Shown here in pieces: positions 22,299 through 33,393 of a stretch of 64,000 nucleotides of DNA. Position 1 is the first letter of the stretch. Each line of letters begins with the position of its first letter. Under the pieces are notes generated by a model. It had not been told where the DNA came from. It was given only the letters and a program-made list of their open reading frames with translations, and made no database searches. The stretch is taken from the NCBI GenBank assembly GCA_016110215.1, contig JADWQD010000001.1, positions 1-64,000 on the forward strand, written 5' to 3'. The stretch comes from Capronia americana. Its lineage: Eukaryota; Ascomycota; Eurotiomycetes; Chaetothyriales; Herpotrichiellaceae. A program made the position numbers and the translations under genes.

Positions 22299-23672
22299 TT
22301 TGAAGGTGTTTTGCTTCCGATCGCGCTCGACTTGGCGGTTCGCTGAGAATATATGACTTTTTGATGAGAAGATCGCACTTCGGCTTCAGGGAGCTGGTGG
22401 TGTTGAACTGGAAGCTTCTTCATATACAGGCAGAAGCTGGCGCTCTTGTCAACACGCGGGCGTCACCCCACGTGAAACGACAGGGGTGTCCAGTTTCATG
22501 TGGAGGTGACGCAGATGGCTGTGGCTGTGCGGAGTATCTGTGGCGGTGGTGGCGATGCTCCCTCAAAAATGAACCGACTGAACACACGAACACACAACCA
22601 CACTACAATGGCCCATAACATTGGCGAATGTCTCTTCGACATGTGATCTTTAACCGAGATTTTCGTTAAGCCTCAGTAAGCAACATTCGGAGTCTTTTTT
22701 GGATGGTCGAGGTTTGGTACGTGCAAGCTCAAGTACAGGAACAGCCCTCCCTCATCAGTGTCTGTCGGGGCCTGGCATGTTATCACGTTTCCCTCCCCCC
22801 TCACTCTCCTGGGAGAACCGGTCTTACTCTGATAATTCCTTGATTGCGCCTTCATAATCATGATTTCCGGTCAGCGGACTGCGCCGTCTACTACTACAGT
22901 AGGTATACTAAAATTGCAGGCTAGTGGTGGGCTGGATGAGTTCCCGTACGACATACTCCGTAACATCTCCCCAAACCACACTCAGCCTTCGCGTACCTTT
23001 CCGTACCTATCATCAAGCAGGCATTGGATCCCGTGGACGAGTTGATCGCGCAGCGGCCAAGAACTCAAGGTTTGCCAAGCTCGTATTGTTTTCAGCTTCT
23101 CTCTTTCCCGAGGCTTTGGTCGACCAAGAATGGCGTTCGTTCACGCGAAGTGGACTCAAGCAAGTGGACTTTCTGGACCGCAGGAGAAGCACGCTTAACT
23201 TGACATGGTCCTTCGACCTCTCAGCTAGGAATTAGCCTGCATGATGCCCTCTTGTCACGAGCTACGATATGGTGTCTGAAGCTTCAGCCCTACGCCACTC
23301 TGCACTTTTGCAAGCGACAGCGCCAAAGTATCAGGAAGGGTCCGTGAAACCATGGGATGGACACCGAGAGCATGAGAATCGAGACCCGACCCTCTCACTT
23401 TCGCACCGCTCTTCTTCTTCATTATCTTCCCACCTTTTCTTTCCTTGTCCTTGCACAAAACTGTTCCTTGCTTATCGGACCGACAGCTCTTGGTCATCTC
23501 TCCTCACCGGCTTCTGAATTGAGGTTTCACCTTGATCAGGTGATAAACGACACATTTCTATTTTCAATCAGACATCTGGAAAACCTAATCCGAGTACTCT
23601 GGCACATCAACGGTGGGCCTGTTTCCGCCAGCGTCGAAATCCCAAATTCGCAAAACGACAAGCTTCCCATCA
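22299..23672. other. 1.37-kb divergent intergenic region
   Basis: Between the PMP3 start (-) and the small membrane protein start (+). It should hold both promoters. Pyrimidine-rich stretches near 23400-23460 resemble a fungal 5' leader. No gene I can support. Confidence 0.5.
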
Positions 23673-24146
23673 ATGGCACCGCTCAGCCCGAGTCTTGTTG
23701 TTGTCAACAATTCAAATTTAACCACAGAGCAGAAAAAAAATATATTGCGGACCAGGATAATCGCTATCAGCGTCGGCCTTGGCATTACAGTCCTTGCCTT
23801 CGCAATCTTCCTTTACGCTCGCTTCCGACGTGCCCGCGAATCTCGAAAAAATGCCGACACTGGCCTTGCCGAGCAGGTCCCGCCCGAGGACCGTTCCGCC
23901 GCCGAAGTGCCCCTAATCCAGTCGGAGAAGCCGGAAGAATCCAAATACCATGGGAGCGGCGCTGACGAAGCGGACCGGGACCAGAACCAGGGTTTACTGG
24001 CAAACGCCGAGAACCCTGCGAACGGGGCCTGGGACGAGGTCCAGCGACCTGCGAGCATTGCGAGCTTCACTAGCCGGCCGATCCAGTACGAAGAGTATCA
24101 GTCCCAAACCGCCGGTTTTGTGGGTGCAGGGGTAGTGAAGGCCTAA
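23673..24146 (+). CDS. Small single-pass membrane protein, unknown function
   Basis: 157 residues from the ATG at 23673. One membrane helix lies near residues 29-50 (IIAISVGLGITVLAFAIFLY), followed at once by basic residues (ARFRRARESRK), so the long polar tail should face the cytoplasm. The tail is acidic and Gln/Asn-rich with no known domain. An N-x-T site (NNSNLTT) precedes the helix. The frame opens 20 codons earlier at 23613, but that extension is not protein-like; either start is possible. No family recognised. Confidence 0.6.
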   Translation: MAPLSPSLVVVNNSNLTTEQKKNILRTRIIAISVGLGITVLAFAIFLYARFRRARESRKNADTGLAEQVPPEDRSAAEVPLIQSEKPEESKYHGSGADEADRDQNQGLLANAENPANGAWDEVQRPASIASFTSRPIQYEEYQSQTAGFVGAGVVKA

Positions 24147-24720
24147 TATCAGACATAGACAGGCAGAATGGAAAGCTGTTAGGCAGGGATGTGACAGTAC
24201 GAGCAGCAGGTGTAAAGAGAAATTTCCAGCAAGGCACACTCCAGAAATGTCGGGTATTTGGAAACGTACAAAGGAATTTGCATTCAAGAAGGATATATCC
24301 ACCTCCAGAGGCAATATGGGGAAGACCCAGTGGCAGGAGGCGAGCCGACTGTGGGCAAATCGACCAAATGGCTTAATCACTTGATTGCAGTCAGAACAGA
24401 GGGATATACAATACGTTTTTCGAGTTCTATGTACAACCTTGCAATCTATCAGTCCATCATATATTTTTCCTACACGACCCTCAATTTAACAATTCAAGCC
24501 CACGACCTTCCTTTTCTATCTTGCCATCGCCTCCATCTTTTGTGCATCTTTTGCCCTGGCTCCTGAATTGCATCAGCAACCATGGCTCGCCAGTCCAAGT
24601 TGCTGGAATTGAATCTTTCCAATACGATCTCACGGCAAACACATCAAGCACGTATCGCTGACCCATACCAAGGGACCGAATCTCAACGCCGTGGTCAATA
24701 GTGTACCGGAGCGCGTCAAA

Positions 24721-24741
24721 CTGTTGTCTGTTGTCTGTTGT
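24721..24741. repeat. 7-bp tandem repeat, three copies
   Basis: CTGTTGT is repeated three times without change in noncoding DNA. Confidence 0.85.
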
Positions 24742-25451
24742 CATCAACATCACCATCGACCATTATCCACCTTTCCTCCAGAATAGCTTCCCATCTTGCT
24801 TTCCTCCGCTGCTTTGATGAATCGCCTGGGATTTCCACCCCGTGAACATCCCCTGTTGCGGGCTCTCTACCGCGGTTACTCGCACATACGTCCGGCCACG
24901 ATCCCGCCGCCCGATTGACCAATCCGCTTCCTTCGGTGCCGAGCTTGTTCTGGAAAAAGGTACCTACTACTCCTCACTCCCGTTCGTCAAATTACCTTAG
25001 GTAAGCCATGCAGCACGACCGGCGCGAACGGCCTGCACTCGCAATTCGTCGACAAGCTCTTTCGACCAACGAGCGCGGCGAGATTCCTGCGCCGGCGCGG
25101 GCTTTTCCCCAGCTGCAAAGGCATGACAAATGCTGGGCGAAAAGAGAAAGGATCGAGGAGGAGAGGGGAGGGGGGGGAGAGACTACATACAAATGAGGGC
25201 TTCTTTATATTCAGGCCTGAAACGCACATGGGGCATAGGATAAATAAGATCACTAAACACCACATCATCTGCACGAAACACCTGCAACTACTACTGTTTC
25301 TGTACTCGGTACTCAGTACTTTTGTTCCCACACGTGGCGAAGAACGGATCGGGCGCGGTGCAGACAAGCGAGCGATTGATCGACCCTATCATCTTCACGT
25401 CAGCCAGTCGGCATCAGCAAAGTGTGTGCGCGCGCGGACCTACGTACCAAT

Positions 25452-25505
25452 CGGTATTGGTATTGGTTCAGGCATTGGTCTTGGTATCGGGATTAGTTAT
25501 TGGCA
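25452..25505. repeat. Imperfect GGTATT-type repeat
   Basis: About nine irregular hexamer-like units (GGTATT, GGCATT, GGTCTT, GGTATC) lie just upstream of the ATG at 25537, so probably in the 5' leader. Confidence 0.7.
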
Positions 25506-25536
25506 TGCACGAATAGACTGAAGACCACGAGACCCA

Positions 25537-27198
25537 ATGGCACGCATCAAACTGCTGTTCCTCCCCTCCAAGACGCCGTCGACGCACAAGAGCAAGCACG
25601 AGCAGGAACTCGAGGTCCAGGAAGCGAGGGCCCACGCCGCGAGCATTGCGCACCACCGCGCCGGAAGGGGGGGCAACACCCGCACCGGCCAGCAGAGAGA
25701 ACAGCAGTCTCGCGGCGGCGGCGGCGTGGGCACGGTAGCGGACCCGAGGTACTCGCGCTGGCTACTGCCTGTTGTTGCTGTTGTAGAGAAGAGTGCTGCA
25801 GCAAAGCGGCACCCTCGGGACCTGCAGGACCTGCAGCAGCAGGAGCGCAACGTGAAGGCGCAGCAATCGCAGGGCCTGGCGTGGATCAAGACCGGACCGC
25901 TCGATCCCTTCCTCCAACTGCCCGTGGAATTGGACATCAAGGAGCGGAACATGTTGTTTTATTGTGAGTGGCTGCCTTTCCCTCGTCTCGTCCACATGTA
26001 CAGGGTCTACTTCAGTACTACTGTTACCGATACATGCAAGGTACGAAGTACTACTACTGCACAGACAACGAATCGTGGCTGGTCTGCTGGCTGGCTGGCG
26101 GTGGTGGTGGTTGAGTAATCGCCAATCACTAATCACTTACTGTATCATTGTTACCACTTCCTGAATTACTTCCTGAAGTCGGTCCTGGTTGTCCTGGTGG
26201 TCCGGTTGGCACTGTCCTGCACTCACTGCATACTGCTGTTCCGCATCAAGGGGCTCGCTAACTGACACTGTCTCGCCCACCCCTACAGACCTAGACACCA
26301 CGCCGCGGGTGGTGCACGGCGTGAAGAAAAACCCGGTCTACTGCCCCGTGCGGGAATGCACCGTGGTGTCCATCGCCGACAGCCCGCTCTTCCTGCAATG
26401 GATCATCTTCATGGCGGAGATGATGACGGGCGCGAGCAAGACGGCCATCTACGCCCGCCGCGCCGCCATCTATGCCGAGACGCGCAAAGTGGTGAACAAC
26501 CCGGCGAACCTCCTCCTCGACACCACGCTGCTGCACCTGGTCGTGGCGTCGCTGGCCGAGACGCGCCTCGGCAACGTCGAGCTCGCGGACAAGCACTTCG
26601 CGGGCCTGCTGCAGCTGCTCCGGCTGCGCAACGGGCTGCGCACCTTCCAGGAGATCCGGCTGCACCTGGGGCTGGGCATGGTGCACGCCTTCGTCGTCGG
26701 GCAGGTGCCGCTGTTTCGCACGCGGGGGAGCTCCTGGACGCGCTGGGCCGGATGAGCCTGCCCCGGGCGGCGAGGCCCGTCCCACCGAGCATCCGGCGGT
26801 ATTTCGAGCCGTTTTGCTTCAGCGGCGTGCACATCGGGAACCTGCACATGCTGAATATGATCATGGCGGCGGAGCCCGACGGGTTCATGGATCGCCTGGT
26901 GTATAACATTACGGGCAGCGGCGAGACGTTGACGCCCGTGGCCATGACGTTTATGATCGGCCAGTCGGCTGTCGAGGTCGGGGAGTGGTTTGGGCCGAAT
27001 CCGCTGGTTCGGTCGTGGGAGACGATCGAGTTCGTGAGGCTGCTTGCCCATGCGATTGTGTCGAGGGAGGCTACCGCGACGGCCATGTCGAGTTGGCTGA
27101 CGGGTGCGGGATCCACGGATGTGGATTTGGAGGCCCTCAAGGCCGAGATTCTGGACGAGTGGGACATGGCTCAGGCTCTGGGTGGTTTAGTCCATTGA
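25537..27198 (+). pseudogene. Regulator-like fungal protein with an apparent one-base frameshift
   Basis: Exon 1 is 25537-25963 and exon 2 starts at 26289 after a 325-bp intron (GTGAGT..CCTACAG); the junction reads NMLFYYLDTTPRVV. Exon 2 is coding in one frame up to about 26725 (MVHAFVVGQVPLF) and continues in another from about 26729 (ELLDALGRMS) to 27198. One extra base in the GGGGG run at 26724-26728 would give a single frame of about 445 residues. The pattern (basic Ala/Gln-rich N-terminus, DPFLQLPVELD, then an all-helical region with a WIIFMAEMMTG-like segment) resembles fungal proteins related to the C-terminal half of Zn2Cys6 regulators but lacking the zinc cluster. The gene is markedly GC-rich. 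It may be an assembly error rather than a true pseudogene. Confidence 0.6.
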
Positions 27199-27451
27199 TG
27201 AGTAGGCGCTATGCAAGAGGAGGGCGAAGAAACCGACTGACAGATTGTCGTGTGCTCGGTCCCGCAAAGCTGGCTCGAGAAGACGACAGAGACACTGGTG
27301 GTTCTGACTCGATCATAAAATAATACAATAACCAGAGGGATATCTGATGTCGAATAGTCGACTACATTTCCCCCAACCTTCCGGGGTATCATTTCCTCCT
27401 GTTCCTGGATCCGAAAACCGCCCGTAGAAAGAACAGTATAAAACCCTGCTG

Positions 27452-30199
27452 TCAAGCCACTAACTCGCTGATTCCCGTCCTAGGAGCCTGATCCAACAGC
27501 ATCATCAACTCGGCGTCGTCTTCCTCCACGGCATAATCTCGCACAGTCTTATTGGCCCTGTGATCCTTGAGCGTCGGGTCGGCGCCCGCCTCGAGCAACA
27601 TTTGCACGGTCTTGCACCGTCCTTTCATGCGCCTCCTTTTCTCCATAGGATCGGCTATGTCGGCCTTGACAACAGCATGCATCAGCGCCGTCTTGCCAAA
27701 TCGATCTCGCCCATCAATGTCCGTGTGATGTTCCAGCAGCATCTCCACCAGGATGGGGTCACACCGTCGGGACGCATCATGGAGGAGCGTATTGCCATGC
27801 CAGGTTAGAGGAAATTCCGTCGGCAGAGGGAAATCCAACAGCTGCTTGACGATGCTGTGGTGGCCCTTTCTGCAGGCGACCATGAGCGGCGTATATCCCT
27901 CCGAGTCACGGACGTCAGTCTTAACGCCCTCGACCGCTAATAGGAGGCTTGTGATGGTTGAAAACCCCCGCTCGGTCGCTTGCTGCAACGCTGTAAACGG
28001 ATCCTTGGGGTTTGATAAAGTGTATCCGGCTTTGAAGGCGATTGCGTTGACGTCCACACCCTGCCTGATCAGTAGATTGACTTCCTCGGCATGCTCCTCC
28101 CTGAGCTCGCAGAAGAAATGGAGCGGTGAATATCCTCGTCCCGTTTTAGCCAGCCCATGTCCGTATCCGTGCTTAATGTTCTCCTTGAGCTCCGGCTTCC
28201 GGATCACCATGTAGCTCGATGGGTATGTCTCAAGAAACTGGATCGCGACCTTTACTGCTCGATCGAATCTCTTCTCTTTGCAGAGGTCGGCTATGGCTTG
28301 GAAGGTCGGTTCAAGGGTCCTGCTTGACGAAGAGCGGGAAAGCCGTCCCGTGGAGGGCGTTGCAATCGATTCGTCGTCACCGCTCATGGATAGAGCTCTC
28401 TCGTGGGTTGATGCTTCGGAAGGCGAGCTGACACCTCGAACACCGAGCAGGGCGGCAACATCTGGATCTTGAGGATCGTTACAGGTCGTGGATCTTGACA
28501 TGGACAGTCTCTGCATATCTGATGAGGGTGGCGACTGTGCTATGCCATATTGTGAAGAGCGGCCAAGGTGCCTGATACGACGCACAAAACTCGACCGCGG
28601 CACGTTTGTCAGATATTCATGGTGAGGAGATCCAGGAGCAATGAGTGTGGGTACTGAGCGCGGTATTTCCTCCGTTGTGGTCAGTAACTTATCTGTTGAC
28701 ACCGCAGGGGTCTGCTTCTCAGGCGTGGACAGAAACACTTCATAGCCTTCGGCCTCCTCCTCGTCCCCCTCCTCTCCTCGTGTTTTGTATATCTCAATGA
28801 CCAGGCGTACTGACTCTAGCGTCTTCTCGTCCTGCGGGCCAAGATCTTTTCTGCGCTCGGTAAATGCTCTTAACCCTTGCTTTTCTGCCTTGTCGAAATC
28901 TCCCTTCAGCACAAAAACTCGGCCTAGCATGTGACTCGCCGCAAGTGCTTGGAGTTTATCGGGCCCCCGACCTGGAGTGGATCGTTTTCTGTCCGACGGT
29001 TTGTCGTCTGATGAGACGCGCGGAAAGATATCGGGGCGCATGGCAGCAACGGGCTCAAGCAGGGCAACCGCCTCGTCCAATTTGTCTTGTTTCAGACAAC
29101 ACTCGGCCAGCATGAGGACTACTTCTGATGGCTGAAAAGATATTCTCCCGTCAAAGTCATGGTCCTGCATAAGAGCCAATGCTCGCCGAAAATGCCTTTC
29201 TGCCTTGGTATGCTCGCTTTGTTCAAAGGTCTCTTGTCCTAACTTGAGGTGTTGTTTTGTCCTCATATATTCCACTTCATTGTCGTCTTCGATATTGCCT
29301 GCAGGGTAGCCGAGACTCCGCCGACCGTGCCCGCCAGTCTGCGGGCTTTGAGGAACCATGCCTGCGGAAGGGGGCTGGATCCAGCCCTCCACATGGCTTC
29401 TGTTGTCGCCAGGTAGTGGCAAGTCGTTCATTGTGTGCTGATGTCCGTCGAGAATGTCAGGCTCAATGGCAGGAGACATGGTGCTCAACGAGGATCGCGT
29501 GCTCGCGGCAGCAGATGCGGTCGTCAAGAACTTCTTGGCGAAGGCAATGTAGGTCTTCATTCCATCATCCTCGTCCAGCTTCATGTTGTCCGAGGCAGCG
29601 ATAGTGGTACCGCCAAGGGTCGGTGAGCGAGAAGGGAGGCTTAATCGTTGGACAAGCGCTCTCATATTCTGTTCTAGAGACACCAGTTTGAGGTCCAGAG
29701 AGTTATGGTGGTCCGTTGTCATCCCTCTTTGTTCCAGTTGGAGCATCACGCAGACCATCTGGATGGGCAATGACAGAGCGGCATTGAAGAATTGGATGCG
29801 CTGGCGTAGCCGCGAGAGCTCGCCACTATGCAAATTCTCCGTCAGGTGGGCTTTGATTCTGCGTGCAAATCCTGATGCCTTCGTGATCTGGATGAGTATA
29901 TCGTTGACCCGTCTCATCGTCTTCTTGGAGTCATCGAGCGCGTCTCTGATCTGTTTCCACAAGTGAAAGCCGTCAGAGGTTTGGCTGGCAACCCGGGCAG
30001 CCTCCAACAGCAGAGGAGACGACAAGCTCTTCTCGAGGCCTTCGTAGGTCGCCCGAAGAGCACCGACTTCATCGCAGAAGGAGCTGATCCGAGCATCAAC
30101 AGACTTGATGTCGCCGCAAATCTTGATGATGGTAACAGTACATTGCGCACAGGCACCAGCTATCTGGAGCGCGCCTGCTGTTAACGAGAAGGGATCCAT
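27452..30199 (-). CDS. STAND-type N-terminus, TPR and ankyrin-repeat protein
   Basis: Single exon, 915 residues. Residues 1-about 190 match the helical fungal N-terminal domain of STAND proteins (MDPFSLTAGALQIAGACAQ start, then alternating helices with heptad spacing). Residues about 310-475 contain TPR-like pairs (GQETFEQSEHTKAERHFRRA; LAECCLKQDKLDEAVALLEP). Residues about 680-900 hold four or five ankyrin repeats (GYSPLHFF, GYTPLMVACRKGHHSIVKQL, GNTLLHDASRR, GKTALMHAV). There is no NACHT or NB-ARC P-loop, so this is not a full STAND receptor. Such domain sets act in protein binding and sometimes self/non-self recognition; its partner is unknown. Confidence 0.85.
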   Translation of the reverse strand: MDPFSLTAGALQIAGACAQCTVTIIKICGDIKSVDARISSFCDEVGALRATYEGLEKSLSSPLLLEAARVASQTSDGFHLWKQIRDALDDSKKTMRRVNDILIQITKASGFARRIKAHLTENLHSGELSRLRQRIQFFNAALSLPIQMVCVMLQLEQRGMTTDHHNSLDLKLVSLEQNMRALVQRLSLPSRSPTLGGTTIAASDNMKLDEDDGMKTYIAFAKKFLTTASAAASTRSSLSTMSPAIEPDILDGHQHTMNDLPLPGDNRSHVEGWIQPPSAGMVPQSPQTGGHGRRSLGYPAGNIEDDNEVEYMRTKQHLKLGQETFEQSEHTKAERHFRRALALMQDHDFDGRISFQPSEVVLMLAECCLKQDKLDEAVALLEPVAAMRPDIFPRVSSDDKPSDRKRSTPGRGPDKLQALAASHMLGRVFVLKGDFDKAEKQGLRAFTERRKDLGPQDEKTLESVRLVIEIYKTRGEEGDEEEAEGYEVFLSTPEKQTPAVSTDKLLTTTEEIPRSVPTLIAPGSPHHEYLTNVPRSSFVRRIRHLGRSSQYGIAQSPPSSDMQRLSMSRSTTCNDPQDPDVAALLGVRGVSSPSEASTHERALSMSGDDESIATPSTGRLSRSSSSRTLEPTFQAIADLCKEKRFDRAVKVAIQFLETYPSSYMVIRKPELKENIKHGYGHGLAKTGRGYSPLHFFCELREEHAEEVNLLIRQGVDVNAIAFKAGYTLSNPKDPFTALQQATERGFSTITSLLLAVEGVKTDVRDSEGYTPLMVACRKGHHSIVKQLLDFPLPTEFPLTWHGNTLLHDASRRCDPILVEMLLEHHTDIDGRDRFGKTALMHAVVKADIADPMEKRRRMKGRCKTVQMLLEAGADPTLKDHRANKTVRDYAVEEDDAELMMLLDQAPRTGISELVA

Positions 30200-31503
30200 G
30201 ACACTACCTTGTCGAGCACGAATGATTCAGCTGTGTACGGCGTGGCCACTACGAAGTGAGCCATGTGTTGAGCCGCGCGAATACAGCCAGAGGTGAATGG
30301 ATTATCGACGGATGTTGGCAAGTAGGACAGAACCGGTCTTCAAAAGATGGGGAGTCACCATCTGAGCCTCCCGAAGCCTCACTTTCATGTGGGGGCAGTG
30401 CATGCGCCAGATGATGCACTTCTGCCTTCTCGGCTGGGATCATCGCCTACAAGCGACAGCTCTCACAGGGGCCTGTATCACGCGAAAGCAACTTGCGTTA
30501 CCAGGCGTTCATCCACCCCGCGTGGCTCTGGCCGCGACTGAATGGTACAGGCACCGGATATTGCGGGGGCATTCGGAACCCGGCCCCAGCCCCTTCGCAC
30601 CCTGCGGGCCCCTGTTCCTAGTTCGTTCTCAGACCGGTCTTGTGAGGGGTGAGCACCGCCAGAATACACACAAGAAGCCGGCAGCGAGCTATTCTTGACA
30701 TATGCGATTGTCGAATAGCAGAGATGTGATGCAGAGTACTTCCCACATCTCGTGCAATTTGTGGACGCGGTTAGCCGTGGCTTGCCAGTAAGACTCATGG
30801 AAGCATGATCGAACGTTCCGTAAGGCTGCAGATCGTAGCCTCCCGAATGTAACGATATCCACCTGTTCAGACACATGACCACGCCGTTGACGAGCGAAAG
30901 GAGAGAGCTAGGCTGCAAGGATCGGCGTTATAGTCAGGTGGTGAACAACTTCCTCAAGCCCTGAAGAGATACTTTCCTGGACGAACAATCGAGCTGCAAG
31001 CACCACGCTGGCAGCCAAGCCGTCGGAAACCCAAATGCGCTTCCCAAGCCCAAGCCCGATCGCCCCAAAAGGAAATACTGTCAGTTTGTCGCCGACAACT
31101 CGCACCAGTGTAGAGAACAGATGGGCGCAAGTGGACGAAATATCGATCCTTATCAATATCCATGTACAGCAATCAGCTATCAATAGACTTGAACACATGT
31201 CGGGACATGCTCCCTCGATTCTCTAATGCATGTGGAAGGCCACTGACGGGCATCCTTTCAACACTGGTCTACACCTCGTTCCCGGGACTCGTTCCGCCGT
31301 TGAATCGATTGTCGCTGATCAGGCGCTGAATGCGCCCAGTCTAGTCGTCAAAAACAGTCTGCTTCCAGCGCCAAGATCGACATGAGGAATATAGCTTGAA
31401 TCGGAACGAAGTATATGGGGACAGAAGGGCGTCGATGAACATTGGTGCCGACACTTCAACTGCAGTCGCCCCTTGTAACAGCGGTAATCAACATGAAGAT
31501 TCG
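30200..31503. other. 1.3-kb intergenic region
   Basis: Holds the promoter of the ankyrin gene at the left and the LCL2 3' region at the right. Frames at 30478-30918 and 30908-31198 (-) are open but show no recognisable domain or splice partner. Confidence 0.5.
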
Positions 31504-31998
31504 TCATAACAATCCTTTCCTTGCCAATTCGACTTTGCGGGCCGCCTCGCCGGCCTTGAATCCTCCCTTGCTGGCACATATAGCTATGCCATCCCCTAAC
31601 TCGACTTTGTCCTCAACATTGGGGTGCGGACAAGGGCAGTGGTGCGGGAAGTGGACACAAGCGAGAGTGTCCGGACATAGATATTTGTCGCACGTTGCTA
31701 AACAGTCGAGTTAGTAGACGTTGCTGATGCCGCGCGAGATGGTCAAGAAGGCGCGTCAGGTCTCGACCAGAACAGTCCCTCGCCGTGTATGACGCCTACT
31801 TTAGACACCACGTGCTGAAAAGGAGAACTCACCACCCTCCCAGGTTTGACGGTACCAATTCGAATCACTGGCTACATTCTGTTTCTCCTGAGGAGCCTGC
31901 TGTTGCTGGTGGCCGCCGTGGAAGAACTGGTCAAAAAACTGGAACTGCGCCGAGGCCAGGCCAACAAGGAGGAGAACTATACTCAGCGCTGCCCTCAT
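31504..31998 (-). CDS. LCL2: Long chronological lifespan protein 2 (Lcl2)
   Basis: Two exons, 31998-31833 and 31697-31504, across a 135-bp intron (GTGAGT..TGTTTAG, branch ACTAAC); 119 residues, the usual family size. Residues 1-18 are a signal peptide ([17 protein letters not shown]). The mature part has the family marks [11 protein letters not shown], a cysteine module ([24 protein letters not shown]) and the end [12 protein letters not shown]. The splice completes [12 protein letters not shown]. Lcl2 is a secretory or ER protein linked in yeast genetics to lifespan and ER-associated degradation. The frame extends upstream to 32151, but that extension would bury the signal peptide. Confidence 0.93.
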
Positions 31999-32246
31999 GC
32001 TGGATACAATGGGAGTCAATGCGCTGATGATGATAATGGGGGACGAGATGTGAAAAAGTGAGAGATGATAATTACTGTGTCTCGTCTCCTTGTATGCATC
32101 GCCCAATGCGGTTAGCGCGACTAGGATCTCGAAATGCAGCTTCATCTTCAATGTTCACAGTGTTCCATCTCAATGCATTGTCGGCGCTCATTCGCATCCA
32201 TTCCTTTCCCTATCACTCCGCCGCCGCCCCGGTCATTCCCCCGGTC
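31999..32246. promoter_or_regulatory. Compact divergent promoter, LCL2 / mitochondrial bL27
   Basis: Only 248 bp lie between the two start codons, so both genes must share or overlap control regions here. No specific site was identified. Confidence 0.5.
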
Positions 32247-33169
32247 ATGCTGCAGCCTCGGATACACAGGCCCGTTGTGGCCTCGGACGCCTCCCTTGCC
32301 GCCCTGGCATCGTCGTTGAACGCCCTGGCTCTCTGCTCAAAGCACGCTCATCTCCAACCGCGAAGCTCGACAATCTTCGTCCGCCACGCCTCGCACGCTC
32401 AGCAGGGTCGAGCAAATGGACCCTCCGACTCCGCCGGTAGGAGACTAGGCGCCAAAAAGGGCTCCTCGGAATGGGTTCACCCGGGCAACATCATCTTCAA
32501 GCAAAGAGGTAACCGTGCAGTCACCTCTCTCTCCCCTGCCTCACACCTCCACAGCTGACCAGCATCATTCCAGGCACAAAATGGTTCCCCGGCGAAAACG
32601 TCGGCATCGGAAAAGACCACACGCTCTTCGCGCTCGAGTACGGCTACGTGCGATACTACCGCGATCCTTTAAAACACCCGAAGCGACGCTTCATCGGCGT
32701 GGCATTGGCGAAGGAGGGGCCCGGTTCGCAATTACCCACACCGCGGAATGCACCCTCGCGAAGGAGATTGGGCATGCACGCGGCGCCGATGAGACCGCCG
32801 CCCGAGGCACAGAAGAGCGTGGATCAATCGTTCCTGGAGGCGCATCTAGCCGCGAGCAGTGGCAGCAGCAGGACGCCGGGCCAGGTGGCGCTTAGATTAG
32901 GTCGTGTCGTGCCTGCGCCCGTGCCCGCACCACCCGCTGCGTTCAACAGACAGGGAACATTCCGCGAAGCGAACGCATCGATCGGTCGAGCGGCGGAGAG
33001 GAAAGGCGTGAAAGTCCGGGATTATGATCGCAGTGATCGATGGCTGGCCTGGAGGAAACGAGCACTGCGCGTGAAGAGAGGCATGACGGCCAAGGCGGCC
33101 CGAGGGACAAAGAAGACGAAAGGCAAGAAATCTAACAAGGGGCCCAAGACCGCTCAGAGGAAGAAGTAA
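32247..33169 (+). CDS. MRP7: Mitochondrial large-subunit ribosomal protein bL27m
   Basis: Two exons, 32247-32508 and 32574-33169, across a 65-bp intron (GTAACC..TTCCAG, branch GCTGAC); 285 residues. Residues 1-55 are rich in Arg/Ser/Ala with no acidic cluster, fitting a mitochondrial presequence. The bL27 core begins with GRRLGAKKG and runs through [11 protein letters not shown] and, after the splice, [20 protein letters not shown] and [16 protein letters not shown]. Bacterial L27 ends near here (about 85 residues); the 150-residue basic C-terminal extension is typical of fungal mitochondria. The ATG before LQPRIHRP is preferred over earlier in-frame ATGs by analogy with relatives. Confidence 0.94.
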
Positions 33170-33393
33170 AGTAGAGGCGACGAGGGGAGAGCTGACAGAG
33201 AACTGTACAACTAGCTTTGACGGGCTCAGCAGAACACCCGATGTGGAATTATTCTCTCTGCACATCAAAGTGTTCTACCGGCTTTATCCCTTCGTGACAC
33301 AGCAGATTCGTGACCAATCGAGGCAGACGAGAGTATTGCCCACAGTTCGTGCCTCTAAAGTAACCCCCCTGGTCGGGCTATGCTTTGCGTCGT

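Larger units (their letters stand above)
24147..25536. other. 1.39-kb intergenic region with simple repeats
   Basis: Contains three exact copies of CTGTTGT at 24721-24741, palindromes AGGTACCT at 24958-24965 and TTACCTTAGGTAA at 24992-25004, and an irregular GGTATT-type repeat at about 25452-25505. It should include the promoter of the downstream gene. No convincing gene. Confidence 0.55.

Noticed and set aside
24987..25367. Minus-strand frame with a hydrophobic stretch
   Set aside because: It lies in repeat-containing noncoding DNA and has no homology clue or exon partner.
26409..27167. Long minus-strand frames opposite the regulator-like gene
   Set aside because: High GC keeps several frames open; the products are Ala/Arg/Pro-rich with no domain, whereas the plus frame has natural composition.
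30908..31198. Minus-strand hydrophobic frame near LCL2
   Set aside because: It has hydrophobic stretches, but no signal peptide logic, domain or splice partner.
32058..32246. Upstream in-frame extension of mitochondrial bL27
   Set aside because: The extra 63 residues do not resemble a presequence start and would overlap the divergent LCL2 promoter; the ATG at 32247 fits relatives better.
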